A stretch of 64,000 nt of DNA from Pedobacter cryoconitis (lineage in GTDB: Bacteria > Bacteroidota > Bacteroidia > Sphingobacteriales > Sphingobacteriaceae), in assembly GCF_014207135.1 (NCBI RefSeq), contig NZ_JACHCC010000007.1:62001-126000 (forward strand). The letters run 5' to 3'. Positions 1 through 7,730 of this stretch are shown here, piece by piece; position 1 is the first letter of the stretch; each line of letters begins with the position of its first letter. Position numbers and translations under genes: made by a program. The notes beneath the pieces were generated by a model. The model did no database searches and was not told the origin of the DNA. It saw only the letters and a program-made list of their open reading frames with translations.

Positions 1-167
1 GTCAAGCCGTTTGGTAAAGTATAAAAGCGCGATTTAGTGGGGTCATTGGTCACATATTTATAGCTATAGCCACCGGAAGAGGCAGTCTTCCACTGGTATC
101 CCACCTGTGCCATGAGGGATGATCCTGCCAGAATAAAGCAGGAGAAAATAAGTATTTTTTTTTTCAT
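1..167 (-). CDS. M16-family zinc peptidase, N-terminal fragment
   Basis: Only the first 55 or so codons lie in the window; the gene runs off the left edge. The start is the ATG at 165-167 (minus strand). It is followed by a signal peptide (MKKKILIFSCFILAG, cleavage probably after SLMA). The mature part contains YKYVTNDPTKSRFYTLPNGL, which resembles the N-terminal strand of secreted Bacteroidota M16 (insulinase/pitrilysin-like) peptidases just before the metal-binding half. The HxxEH motif would lie outside the window, so activity cannot be judged. The gene is divergent from surE across an 83-bp spacer. The family call rests on this short N-terminal pattern only. Confidence 0.6.
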   Translation of the reverse strand, partial: MKKKILIFSCFILAGSSLMAQVGYQWKTASSGGYSYKYVTNDPTKSRFYTLPNGL

Positions 168-184
168 GTTTAATAAGTTATGTT

Positions 185-192
185 CAAATATA
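185..192 (-). promoter_or_regulatory. -7 promoter box for the M16 peptidase gene
   Basis: The minus strand reads TATATTTG, an exact match to the Bacteroidota -7 consensus TAnnTTTG. It ends 18 bp before the peptidase start codon. I see no TTG at the usual -33 distance, so only half of the promoter is supported. Confidence 0.4.
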
Positions 193-250
193 CTTTTTGA
201 AATAGGAATTTCTGGCATTTTTTGTCCCATAATCTTGTACTTTTACCTCC

Positions 251-1030
251 ATGAAGAAAGAGCAATCCAGACCCAATATTTTAGTAGTAAATGATGATGG
301 TGTAACTGCACCGGGAATCAGGAATCTGATTGAAGCAGTTAAGGAATTAGGTAATGTCGTAGTGGTTGCACCAGATGGACCGCAATCAGGAATGGGACAT
401 GCAATTACGATTGGAAAACCACTGCGTTTTGATCGTGTAGATCTCTATGAAGGTGTTGAAATGTATAAATGTTCAGGTACACCGGTAGATTGTGTGAAAC
501 TGGCCGTTAACAAAATATTTAAAGGTAAAAAACCAGATCTCTGCGTTTCGGGGATCAACCACGGACTGAACAATTCAATCAATGTAATTTATTCAGGTAC
601 GATGTCTGCTGCTGTAGAAGGAGCTATTGAAGGTATTCCTTCGATTGGATTTTCTTTGGATGATTTTTCTGAAGAAGCTGATTTTAGCCATTGTCTTAAA
701 TTTGTTAAGATTATAGCCCGTCAGGTACTCGATCATGGTTTGCCGCAGGCCACTTTGTTAAACGTGAATTTTCCAAAGGGAGAAGAGCTTAAAGGAATTA
801 AAATCTGCCGTCAGGCAAATGCAAAGTGGGCAGAAGAATTTGATGAAAGAAAAGATCCTTACGGACGTCCGTATTACTGGTTAACCGGAGTGTTCCAGAA
901 TAATGACAAAGGAGAAGATACAGACGTATGGGCTTTGGATAATGGTTTCGTATCGGTTGTACCGGTGCAGTTTGATCTAACCGCGCATCATGCTATCCCA
1001 ATATTAAATTCATGGACGTTTAATGATTAA
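251..1030 (+). CDS. surE: 5'/3'-nucleotidase SurE
   Basis: 259 residues, a normal length for SurE. The family dephosphorylates nucleoside monophosphates in the cytoplasm, using a divalent metal. The metal-binding VNDDG motif is at residues 13-17 (D15, D16), the conserved serine is in GPQSGMG (S46), and the conserved asparagine is in SGINHG (N103). The ATG at 251 places the NDDG motif where the family has it. The stop codon overlaps the start of the next gene by 8 bp, and that gene overlaps lpxB, so the three are probably one translation-coupled operon. Confidence 0.95.
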   Translation: MKKEQSRPNILVVNDDGVTAPGIRNLIEAVKELGNVVVVAPDGPQSGMGHAITIGKPLRFDRVDLYEGVEMYKCSGTPVDCVKLAVNKIFKGKKPDLCVSGINHGLNNSINVIYSGTMSAAVEGAIEGIPSIGFSLDDFSEEADFSHCLKFVKIIARQVLDHGLPQATLLNVNFPKGEELKGIKICRQANAKWAEEFDERKDPYGRPYYWLTGVFQNNDKGEDTDVWALDNGFVSVVPVQFDLTAHHAIPILNSWTFND

Positions 1031-1292
1031 AAATATTAAAAATAGTGTTTGGACAGGCTTCGGAATCGGGCTTGTCCTTCCCGGAATACTGGTTTCTATA
1101 GTGTGGTTTATAATGCATACTGTATCTTTTCTGGCAAAGGCTGATCTGTTACTGATTGGTTGTATCGCAGTGAATGCACTGCTATTAAAATATTTTTTTA
1201 AAGTCAATAAAGAAAATACCGGAAGGGGAATTCTGAGTGCTACCTTTATCTGGGGTTTCTTATTCTTTTTTTATAAAATGTCACAGTCATGA
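1023..1292 (+). CDS. small membrane protein between surE and lpxB
   Basis: 89 residues with about three hydrophobic segments (roughly 12-33, 39-56 and 68-84). I do not recognise a named family. The reading frame is supported by context: it starts inside the last codons of surE and its stop shares an ATGA overlap with the lpxB start. Such tight packing implies translational coupling. With LpxB next door, a role in the envelope is possible but not shown. Confidence 0.8.
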   Translation: MIKNIKNSVWTGFGIGLVLPGILVSIVWFIMHTVSFLAKADLLLIGCIAVNALLLKYFFKVNKENTGRGILSATFIWGFLFFFYKMSQS

Positions 1293-2398
1293 AGTACTAT
1301 CTGGTAGCAGGCGAAGCGTCGGGAGATCTCCATGGTGCCAATTTGATGAAGGCACTGAAAGATCAGGACCCCGAAGCTGAATTCAGATATTTTGGTGGCG
1401 ATAAAATGAAGGCCGAGGGGGGACATCTGGCGAAACATTATGCTGAAATGGCATTTATGGGATTTACAGAAGTTGTGCTCAATCTCAGGACGATATTCCG
1501 GAATCTGAAAACCTGTAAAAACGATATCCTGAACTATTCGCCGGATGTACTGATTCTGATAGACTTTCCGGGGTTCAATTTGAAAATAGCTGATTTTGCG
1601 AAAGAGCAGGGACTCAGCGTATGCTATTATATCTCTCCGAAAGTATGGGCCTGGAATCAGAAGCGGGTCCTGAAAATTAAAAAGATCGTTGATCACCTGT
1701 TTTGTATCCTCCCATTTGAAGTTGATTTCTATAGAGAGTGGGGGATGGAGGTGGATTACGTAGGTAATCCTTTGCTGGATGAGAAAGCTTCTTTTGTACC
1801 CGATATTGATTTCTGTGAAAAACAGGGGTTGAATAGTGGGCAGGTAATCGCATTATTGCCAGGTAGCCGTAAACAGGAAATAGAGCGGCTTTTGCCAGCC
1901 ATGCTGAGTGTTACTGAAGAATTTCCAGATCAGCAGTTCGTCGTTGCTGCTGCTCCCGGTTTTCCAGTGGTTTATTATCAGCAGTTTATCGGGGCAAAAA
2001 ATGTGAAACTTGTTTTTGGGCAAACTTATGACCTGCTTCATATTGCTACCGCTGCTATAGTTGCCTCCGGTACGGCAACCCTGGAAACGGCTTTATTCCA
2101 TGTCCCTCAGGTAGTAGTTTATAAAGGAGGTACAATTTCTATTGCAATTGCCAGAATGCTGGTTAAAATCAAATTTATATCATTAGTCAATCTGATTATG
2201 AATTCAGAAGTTGTTACGGAGCTGATTCAGGAAGATTGTAATACGATAAATATAGCGGAAAATCTGGCCAGGCTGATTGAAGGGCCGTGGAGAGAAAAGA
2301 TGCTGAATGACTATAAAGATTTGGCAGAAATAATGGGGAAACCCGGTGCTTCAGCCAGAACGGCTGCGTTGATCCTGCAATATATGCAAAAGAAATAA
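1289..2398 (+). CDS. lpxB: lipid-A-disaccharide synthase LpxB
   Basis: 369 residues, normal for this GT19 family. The enzyme joins UDP-2,3-diacylglucosamine and lipid X (2,3-diacylglucosamine 1-phosphate) to make the lipid A disaccharide on the inner face of the inner membrane. The N-terminus YYLVAGEASGDLHGA is the family signature, and LLPGSRKQEIERLLPAM (near residue 190) is the conserved nucleotide-sugar site region. The C-terminal PQVVVYKGG and IMNSEVVTELIQ segments also match the family. The start overlaps the stop of the preceding small membrane gene (ATGA). A weak hairpin follows the stop. Confidence 0.95.
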   Translation: MKYYLVAGEASGDLHGANLMKALKDQDPEAEFRYFGGDKMKAEGGHLAKHYAEMAFMGFTEVVLNLRTIFRNLKTCKNDILNYSPDVLILIDFPGFNLKIADFAKEQGLSVCYYISPKVWAWNQKRVLKIKKIVDHLFCILPFEVDFYREWGMEVDYVGNPLLDEKASFVPDIDFCEKQGLNSGQVIALLPGSRKQEIERLLPAMLSVTEEFPDQQFVVAAAPGFPVVYYQQFIGAKNVKLVFGQTYDLLHIATAAIVASGTATLETALFHVPQVVVYKGGTISIAIARMLVKIKFISLVNLIMNSEVVTELIQEDCNTINIAENLARLIEGPWREKMLNDYKDLAEIMGKPGASARTAALILQYMQKK

Positions 2399-2400
2399 AT

Positions 2401-2425
2401 GCCTGTCTTATTTTGAAGGCAGGCT
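2401..2425 (+). terminator. weak terminator hairpin after lpxB
   Basis: GCCTGTC pairs with GGCAGGC (7 bp, one G-U) around an 11-nt loop just after the lpxB stop. Only a short T-run follows, so termination strength is uncertain. It also lies between convergent genes. Confidence 0.45.
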
Positions 2426-2436
2426 TTATGCTAAAT

Positions 2437-2808
2437 TCAAGCGGTTTTTTTTACCAAAAGATTATTGATCCTTTTGACCACATCATCCAGGTCAAATGGC
2501 TTACTGATATAATCATCAGCACAAGCCTGCGTGCTCATTTGTTTGCTTCTTGGATTCGCTGACATCACAATAACCGGGATGTGTTTGGTGAACATATCAT
2601 TTTTCAGGTCATCACAGATTTCGATTCCGTTTCCATCAGGTAACATTACATCGATAATAAAGAGATCAGGTAAAGAGTCCCGTAGTTTGCTTTTCAGCTC
2701 GCTGACTGACGAAGAAAGCTGCAGTTCATAACCCTCATCCTTTAATAAATACTCAATGATATACCTGATATCACTGTCATCTTCCAGTACGTGTATCCTT
2801 TTGGTCAT
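2437..2808 (-). CDS. single-domain response regulator
   Basis: 123 residues forming one receiver domain with no output domain. The acidic pair D10/D11, the phosphoacceptor D53 (FIIDVMLPDG), the switch serine S83 and the conserved lysine K103 (ISKPF) are all present, so it should be phosphorylatable. No histidine kinase is adjacent; the nearest one in the window is 55 kb away and is of the LytS type, which normally pairs with LytTR regulators. It probably acts by protein-protein contact in a phosphorelay. It is convergent with lpxB. Confidence 0.9.
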   Translation of the reverse strand: MTKRIHVLEDDSDIRYIIEYLLKDEGYELQLSSSVSELKSKLRDSLPDLFIIDVMLPDGNGIEICDDLKNDMFTKHIPVIVMSANPRSKQMSTQACADDYISKPFDLDDVVKRINNLLVKKTA

Positions 2809-2924
2809 AATTAATTATGTTAGCTATTTATTTGTTTAATTCTTATCAAATAGTGTTCCACAATATCTCCAATATAGCCGGAGAGATTAAACATTACATT
2901 CTTGTGTGTAAAACTTATTCGTTT

Positions 2925-2956
2925 AAAAAAAAAGGCATCCCATATTCTGAAATGCC
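2925..2956 (-). terminator. intrinsic terminator of the hxlB-hxlA operon
   Basis: On the minus strand GGCAT...ATGCC forms a short stem followed by nine T residues, 24 bp past the hxlA stop. This is a typical intrinsic terminator. Confidence 0.75.
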
Positions 2957-2979
2957 CTCTGGAATAGTTTTAAAGATAA

Positions 2980-3612
2980 TTAAGCTGCATCTATAGCATC
3001 GCGTAATGCTTTTGCGGCTGCTGCCGGATCTTCAGCACCATATATGGCTGCACCAGCAACGGCTACAATCGCCCCTGCCTGAATGACTGCGGTGATATTT
3101 TTAATATTTACACCACCAGCTACCGAAACTGGTACTCCTGCGCGGGCTGCTTCATCAATTAAAACCTGAATAGAATATCCTTCTGTCCATTGTTCATCCA
3201 GTCCTGCATGTAGCTCTACAAATGCTGCACCTAAGCTTGTTACTTCCCGGGCACGTTTCACGCGGTCTGCTACGCCAATAGTGTCAACTACTACTCCTTT
3301 GCCATGTGCTTTTCCTGCTTTGATTGCACCTGCGATAGTTGCATCACCTGCGGCCCCCAGAACAGTTACTAAATCTGCACCTGCTTTAAAAGCGATATCA
3401 GCCTCCAGCTCTCCGGCATCCATAGTTTTTAAATCTGCAAACACCAGTTTATCTGGATGTGCCTGTTTCATTGCAGTAACTACCTTGATCCCTTCATTCT
3501 TAATTAATGGGGTACCCAGTTCAATAATATCAATATAAGGAGCGATTTTAGCAGTTAAGGCCAGGGCTGCTGCTGTCGTTAATAAGTCTATTGCTACTTG
3601 TAATTTTGCCAT
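2980..3612 (-). CDS. hxlA: 3-hexulose-6-phosphate synthase
   Basis: 210 residues, a normal length. The enzyme condenses formaldehyde with ribulose 5-phosphate to D-arabino-3-hexulose 6-phosphate, or runs in reverse to give ribulose 5-phosphate. It belongs to the OMP-decarboxylase-like beta/alpha barrel superfamily. The diagnostic D-x-K-x-x-D motif is at 60-65 (FADLKTMD), the first-strand aspartate is D9, and IELGTPL is at 30-36. The gene lies 40 bp downstream of hxlB on the same strand and ends in a good terminator, so the two form an operon. A 3-keto-gulonate-6-phosphate decarboxylase is the close alternative, but the adjacent isomerase favours HPS. Confidence 0.92.
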   Translation of the reverse strand: MAKLQVAIDLLTTAAALALTAKIAPYIDIIELGTPLIKNEGIKVVTAMKQAHPDKLVFADLKTMDAGELEADIAFKAGADLVTVLGAAGDATIAGAIKAGKAHGKGVVVDTIGVADRVKRAREVTSLGAAFVELHAGLDEQWTEGYSIQVLIDEAARAGVPVSVAGGVNIKNITAVIQAGAIVAVAGAAIYGAEDPAAAAKALRDAIDAA

Positions 3613-3652
3613 GTATTTGTTTTTTATTTAATGTGTTCTAATATTCAATTGG

Positions 3653-4231
3653 TTATTCCAGATTGGCATGTCTTTCCCAGAGTTCTTCAGCGGGAGTGTT
3701 CTCAGCGGCCATCATCGTTTGAAAAATAGCATCAGTCAGCAGGAGCAGGGATTGTTCAAACAGGCTTCCTGCATATTGTGCCGAAATAGTTTTTCCATGA
3801 TCTTCTTTCTGCGCGGCAGGAATAAGTATAACCTGGCTAGCCAGTCTGGCTAACGGAGAATTGGTTGTGGTAGAAAAGACAACCACCCCGGCACCTGCAG
3901 ATACGGCTTTTTCTGCTGCCTTGACGATGGTTCCTGTGGAACCTGATCCTGAAGCTGCAATTAGCAGATCTCCTTTTTTTATTGCTGGTGTAGTAGTTTC
4001 TCCTGCAACATATACCGTAAACCCGAAGTGCATCATTCGCATGGCAGCAGCTTTTAAAGCCAGGCCTGTACGTCCCGCACCAGTAACAAAAATCCGTTTT
4101 GCCCCAAGAAGATAAGGAATTGCTGTTGCCAGCTGATTAAAATCTATGTTGGCTGCGATTCTGTTATTTTCTGCTAAAATCAATTCGAGATTAGCTTTTA
4201 AGCCGATGGCATTCTGATCTGTGTTATTCAT
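3653..4231 (-). CDS. hxlB: 6-phospho-3-hexuloisomerase
   Basis: A SIS-domain protein of 192 residues if started at the ATG at 4229-4231 (MNNTDQ). The enzyme converts 3-hexulose 6-phosphate to fructose 6-phosphate, the second step of the ribulose monophosphate pathway. The SIS motifs FVTGAGRTGLA and AASGSGSTGT (sugar-phosphate binding) are clear, followed by VVVFSTTTNSPLA. The frame stays open 46 codons upstream, but that stretch would run into the divergent AraC gene and across a promoter box, and it does not look like the family N-terminus, so I reject it. Confidence 0.92.
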   Translation of the reverse strand: MNNTDQNAIGLKANLELILAENNRIAANIDFNQLATAIPYLLGAKRIFVTGAGRTGLALKAAAMRMMHFGFTVYVAGETTTPAIKKGDLLIAASGSGSTGTIVKAAEKAVSAGAGVVVFSTTTNSPLARLASQVILIPAAQKEDHGKTISAQYAGSLFEQSLLLLTDAIFQTMMAAENTPAEELWERHANLE

Positions 4232-4248
4232 TGGTTTTTTGTCTGCAC

Positions 4249-4256
4249 CAAAGGTA
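4249..4256 (-). promoter_or_regulatory. -7 promoter box for hxlB-hxlA
   Basis: The minus strand reads TACCTTTG, an exact TAnnTTTG match, 17 bp upstream of the hxlB start codon. The -33 TTG is not clear. It lies in the roughly 100-bp space shared with the divergent AraC-type gene, where that regulator would be expected to bind. Confidence 0.5.
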
Positions 4257-4332
4257 GTTTGAGCAAATTGTGGGAACGTTATACTATATGCGCATAGTGT
4301 GGGATTATTTGGAAACCCATATCTTTGAATTG

Positions 4333-5196
4333 ATGAATGAGAACGCGAGCCCTGGATTAGAAAAGTCATTGATTTATATCAGAAACCTGGAGAACTGCCC
4401 TCCAAGTTACCTGAACGATCCCGGAAGAAAGGATTTCTTTGAAATTGTCTGGTTACAGGATGAATTTCCATTACACCTGGCCGGGGATGAAGAGAAATCG
4501 GAGCGTGGGGACTGGATTTATCTTATTCCCCCATATCGCGTCCATCAGCTAAATAAAGCAGGTAAAAATGGTATTCTGCTATCTTTTAAAAGAGATTTTC
4601 TGGATGACCAGGACAAGGAATTTTATCTTGACCTTTTTAAGATTTTCAATATACAGGGAGAGTTTTCCTGTTTGCCCCTTGCTGTTGATAGTGCTGCCGA
4701 ACTGAATAAAATCTATCCTTTGCTGGAAGAGGAGTATCAAACACAAAGTAATAGTTTTTTGATTTTAAAGGCTTTACTGAAAGTATTCCTGTTGAAACTG
4801 ATCCGCATTAAAGAACATGTTTTTACCACTCATGATGTCAATCAGAAAAGAGTATATGAATTTATGCTGCTGCTTGAAGAAAACTATCAGCAGGAACGGA
4901 ATGCTGAATTTTATGCCGGAGAGCTGGGTTTAAGTGCTAAACGTTTAAACCAGATTTTAAAATCTAAACTGGATAAAACAGTCGTGCAGCTTATTCATGA
5001 CAGGGTGATTCTGGAGGCAAAGCGACAAATTATACATAGTGAAAATACCCTTAAAGAGATTGCTTATAGCCTGGGGTTTACCGATCGCCCATACTTTAGC
5101 CGGTTCTTTAAAAAACAAGCGGGTGTATCTCCCGAAGAATTTCAGAAACAGGCCAGAATCCATATGGAGTCGCTGTTCAATACACTGATTGAATAG
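4333..5196 (+). CDS. AraC-family transcriptional regulator
   Basis: About 287 residues. The N-terminal half looks like a cupin-type sensor domain (FFEIVWLQDEFPLHLAG, then YLIPPYRVHQL). The C-terminal hundred residues form the double helix-turn-helix AraC domain, with the second helix-turn-helix in LKEIAYSLGFTDRPYFSRFF. Upstream in-frame starts exist at 4270 (GTG) and 4288 (ATG). I chose the ATG at 4333 because TATCTTTG at 4320-4327 matches the -7 box, and because upstream starts would crowd the divergent promoter. This would make the mRNA nearly leaderless, so the start is uncertain. By position it probably controls hxlB-hxlA; the inducer is unknown. Confidence 0.88.
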   Translation: MNENASPGLEKSLIYIRNLENCPPSYLNDPGRKDFFEIVWLQDEFPLHLAGDEEKSERGDWIYLIPPYRVHQLNKAGKNGILLSFKRDFLDDQDKEFYLDLFKIFNIQGEFSCLPLAVDSAAELNKIYPLLEEEYQTQSNSFLILKALLKVFLLKLIRIKEHVFTTHDVNQKRVYEFMLLLEENYQQERNAEFYAGELGLSAKRLNQILKSKLDKTVVQLIHDRVILEAKRQIIHSENTLKEIAYSLGFTDRPYFSRFFKKQAGVSPEEFQKQARIHMESLFNTLIE

Positions 5197-5245
5197 ACAG
5201 AATAGGATAATATTCACTAGCTTTATTTTCTAAACTAAAAAATTT

Positions 5246-7024
5246 ATGAAAAGAATAGCCTTTGCCCTTCTGTTCGTCAGCACTATTGTTGCCTGTAAAC
5301 AGGAAGACAAGAAAAACCATGCTAACGGGAATGCTAAATTCAGCAAACTCTGCGATCAGTATTACGAAGATTATTTAAAATTAAATCCAATTTCTGCCAC
5401 TTATTCGGGAGATAACAGATATAATGGCGAGCTACCTAACGATGGGTCGGTGGCTTATCTGAATACTACTAAAAGTTTTTACAAACAATATCTGGATAGC
5501 CTGGGTAAATATAACCGCGAGCAGCTGGATGAAAATGACAGATTATCTTTTGATGTATTGAAAGATCAATTGGAGGTAGGATTGGAAGGGCTTAACTATC
5601 ACTTTGAATATCTCCCTTTTAATCAGATGACTGCGTTACCATTAACGATTGGTCAATTTGGATCCGGTACCGGGGCACAGCCTTTTAAAACGGTTAAGGA
5701 TTATGAAGACTGGTTGAAGCGTATTAATGCATTTTCTGTCTGGGCTGATACAGCAATCGGGAATTTTAAAAAGGGAATTGCATCCGGTATTGTATTGCCT
5801 AAAGCGCTGGTTGTGAAAATGTATCCGCAAATGCTGGGGATGGTTGTCACTGATCCTGCAAAGAGCTTGTTCTACGGTCCGGTTAATCAAATGCCAAAAG
5901 AATTTTCGGTAGCAGACAAAAAAAGACTGACAGAGGCTTACCGTAAGTCAATACTAACCGTGATTGTTCCTACCTATAAAAAACTGGGGGATTTTCTGAA
6001 AAATGAATATCTGCCAAAGGCGAGAACAACTTCAGGTTTTTCTTCTTTACCTGGCGGGACTGCGATGTATACCTATTTAGTGAAACAACAGACCACAACT
6101 ACTAAAACACCGGAAGAGATTTATCAGACTGGTTTGAAAGAGGTAGCAAGAATTCATTCGTTAATGGACAGCGTTAAAAATACGACAGGTTTTAAAGGTG
6201 ATTTGAAGGCGTTTTTTGAATATATGAAAACCGATCCTAAATTCATGCCTTATAAAAAGCCTGCTGAGATTCTCGCTGCATTCGATAACATTCATAAACG
6301 GATGGAACCGAATCTGAAAAAGATGTTTACAACAGTTCCAAAAACACCATTTGAAATCCGTCAGACCGAGGCTTTCCGTGCAGCATCAGCAAGTGCTGAA
6401 TATAATCAGGGATCTGCGGATGGTAAACGTCCTGGTATTTTTTATGTGCCTATATTGGATGCTACCAAATTCAATACAACTTCTGGTATGGAATCTCTGT
6501 TCCTTCATGAAGCCATCCCCGGACATCATTATCAGATTTCATTGACTCAGGAAAATACTAATTTGCCTAAATTCCGTCGTTTTGGTATGCACAATGCCTA
6601 CGTAGAAGGCTGGGCTTTATATTGTGAATCTTTAGGTAAGGAATTAGGACTTTATACAGATCCATACCAGTATATGGGTGCTTTGGGTGACGAAATGCAC
6701 CGGGCTATCCGTCTGGTTGTAGATGTGGCCATACATACTAAAAATATGACCAGGGAACAGGCCATTAAATATATGATGGATAATGAGGCAATCGACGAGC
6801 ATGGGGCAACAGCCGAAATTGAACGCTATATGGGAATGCCTGCACAAGCATTGGGTTATAAAACCGGGGCAATGAAAATCCGTGAATTACGTACAAGATA
6901 CGAGAAAGAATTAGGACCTAAATTTAAGCTGGCCGAGTTCCATCATCAGGTGCTTAAAGACGGGTCTTTACCATTAAGTGTTTTTGAAGCAAAAATGGAT
7001 GCCTGGGCTGCAACAGTAAAATAA
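5246..7024 (+). CDS. DUF885-family lipoprotein, probable metal-dependent peptidase
   Basis: 592 residues. The N-terminus is a lipoprotein signal (MKRIAFALLFVSTIVAC, lipidated cysteine at 17). The diagnostic motif HEAIPGHH is at about 421-428, the HExxPGHH-type zinc-binding motif of DUF885 proteins, with a downstream glutamate region EGWALYCESLG that fits the third metal ligand. Members are thought to be peptidases, but the substrate is unknown. TAGCTTTA at 5218-5225 resembles the -7 box. The gene lies 49 bp after the AraC gene but may have its own promoter. Confidence 0.9.
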   Translation: MKRIAFALLFVSTIVACKQEDKKNHANGNAKFSKLCDQYYEDYLKLNPISATYSGDNRYNGELPNDGSVAYLNTTKSFYKQYLDSLGKYNREQLDENDRLSFDVLKDQLEVGLEGLNYHFEYLPFNQMTALPLTIGQFGSGTGAQPFKTVKDYEDWLKRINAFSVWADTAIGNFKKGIASGIVLPKALVVKMYPQMLGMVVTDPAKSLFYGPVNQMPKEFSVADKKRLTEAYRKSILTVIVPTYKKLGDFLKNEYLPKARTTSGFSSLPGGTAMYTYLVKQQTTTTKTPEEIYQTGLKEVARIHSLMDSVKNTTGFKGDLKAFFEYMKTDPKFMPYKKPAEILAAFDNIHKRMEPNLKKMFTTVPKTPFEIRQTEAFRAASASAEYNQGSADGKRPGIFYVPILDATKFNTTSGMESLFLHEAIPGHHYQISLTQENTNLPKFRRFGMHNAYVEGWALYCESLGKELGLYTDPYQYMGALGDEMHRAIRLVVDVAIHTKNMTREQAIKYMMDNEAIDEHGATAEIERYMGMPAQALGYKTGAMKIRELRTRYEKELGPKFKLAEFHHQVLKDGSLPLSVFEAKMDAWAATVK

Positions 7025-7041
7025 TAGTAATTTTTCCCTAG

Positions 7042-7317
7042 TTAGGAGAATATTCTGACCAGGGAAGAGAAACTTCCCCGGGCAAGCTTATATTGCAGGC
7101 TTGTCTGATAAGATCTTTCAATTTCCGGCCCTATAAAAGAGGCCGGAATCAGGTCATCAGGATTGGATCGGAATAATATAGACCATTTTCCTGATGACCT
7201 GTTCTTAAATATTTCCAGAATGCCGTGTTTGTGTATTATCCTGTAGAAGGAAAGATTAGGTGATAGTTTTTTTACCTGGAAACTTTCTCCATACAGTGAA
7301 ACTTTATAATAAATCAT
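7042..7317 (-). CDS. small hypothetical protein
   Basis: 91 residues, no signal peptide or membrane segment, rich in basic and aromatic residues. Fragments such as ILEIFKNRSSGKWSILF and FIGPEIERSY look like a folded beta-rich protein rather than a chance frame. No family recognised. It is convergent with the DUF885 gene with 17 bp between the stops. Confidence 0.5.
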   Translation of the reverse strand: MIYYKVSLYGESFQVKKLSPNLSFYRIIHKHGILEIFKNRSSGKWSILFRSNPDDLIPASFIGPEIERSYQTSLQYKLARGSFSSLVRIFS

Positions 7318-7730
7318 ATAGGTGTATTTGGTTTTAAGCTAATTGATTCTCTATACGTCTCAAAAATCATTCAGATCAGACGATTTGCTGATCATTCATC
7401 TTTTCTTATTGTAATTGTCTGGCTTTGTTCTTCAGCGTTAACGGACAATTGAACAATTGGCACTAGTGTTTTTCTAAAATCGTTTTAATTATTAACGATG
7501 ATATTCTGCGATTTGTTGCGGAAGATGAAACTGAAAAACGCCTTCCTTATCAATAAGGTTAAAATTACTCTTCTGAGGGCAATTTATTTTTTCTTTTTTT
7601 AATAATAGCTCTTTGTCATGGATAAATACATTTCATAATATTTTTTAACTATTGTGTACTTTAAAATAATATTAAAAAGTATTCTGTTTATAATAATATT
7701 ATTTATTAAGTTTGACGCCTAACCAGAATA
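7318..7730. other. AT-rich regulatory spacer upstream of the ROK gene
   Basis: 413 bp with no convincing gene. The last 90 bp are very AT-rich and contain repeated AATAATATTA words, including the palindrome AATAATATTATT near 7691-7704. This is a plausible operator for the adjacent ROK-type regulator, but I cannot show binding. The segment near 7400-7560 shows nothing recognisable. Confidence 0.4.
7707..7714 (+). promoter_or_regulatory. -7 promoter box for the ROK gene
   Basis: TAAGTTTG is an exact TAnnTTTG match 16 bp before the ATG at 7731. The -33 region has only a partial TTG. The palindromic AT-rich sequence directly upstream would overlap the promoter, which fits repression. Confidence 0.45.

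Noticed and set aside
1271..1696. 141-codon minus-strand frame inside lpxB
   Set aside because: Antisense to a certain gene, with no start context and no recognisable protein pattern.
4232..4369. N-terminal extension of hxlB
   Set aside because: It would overlap the divergent AraC-type gene and its promoter; the ATG at 4231 gives the normal family length.
7033..7067. Imperfect inverted repeat between the DUF885 gene and the small minus-strand gene as a terminator
   Set aside because: The stem is interrupted, no T-run follows, and it overlaps the end of the small gene.
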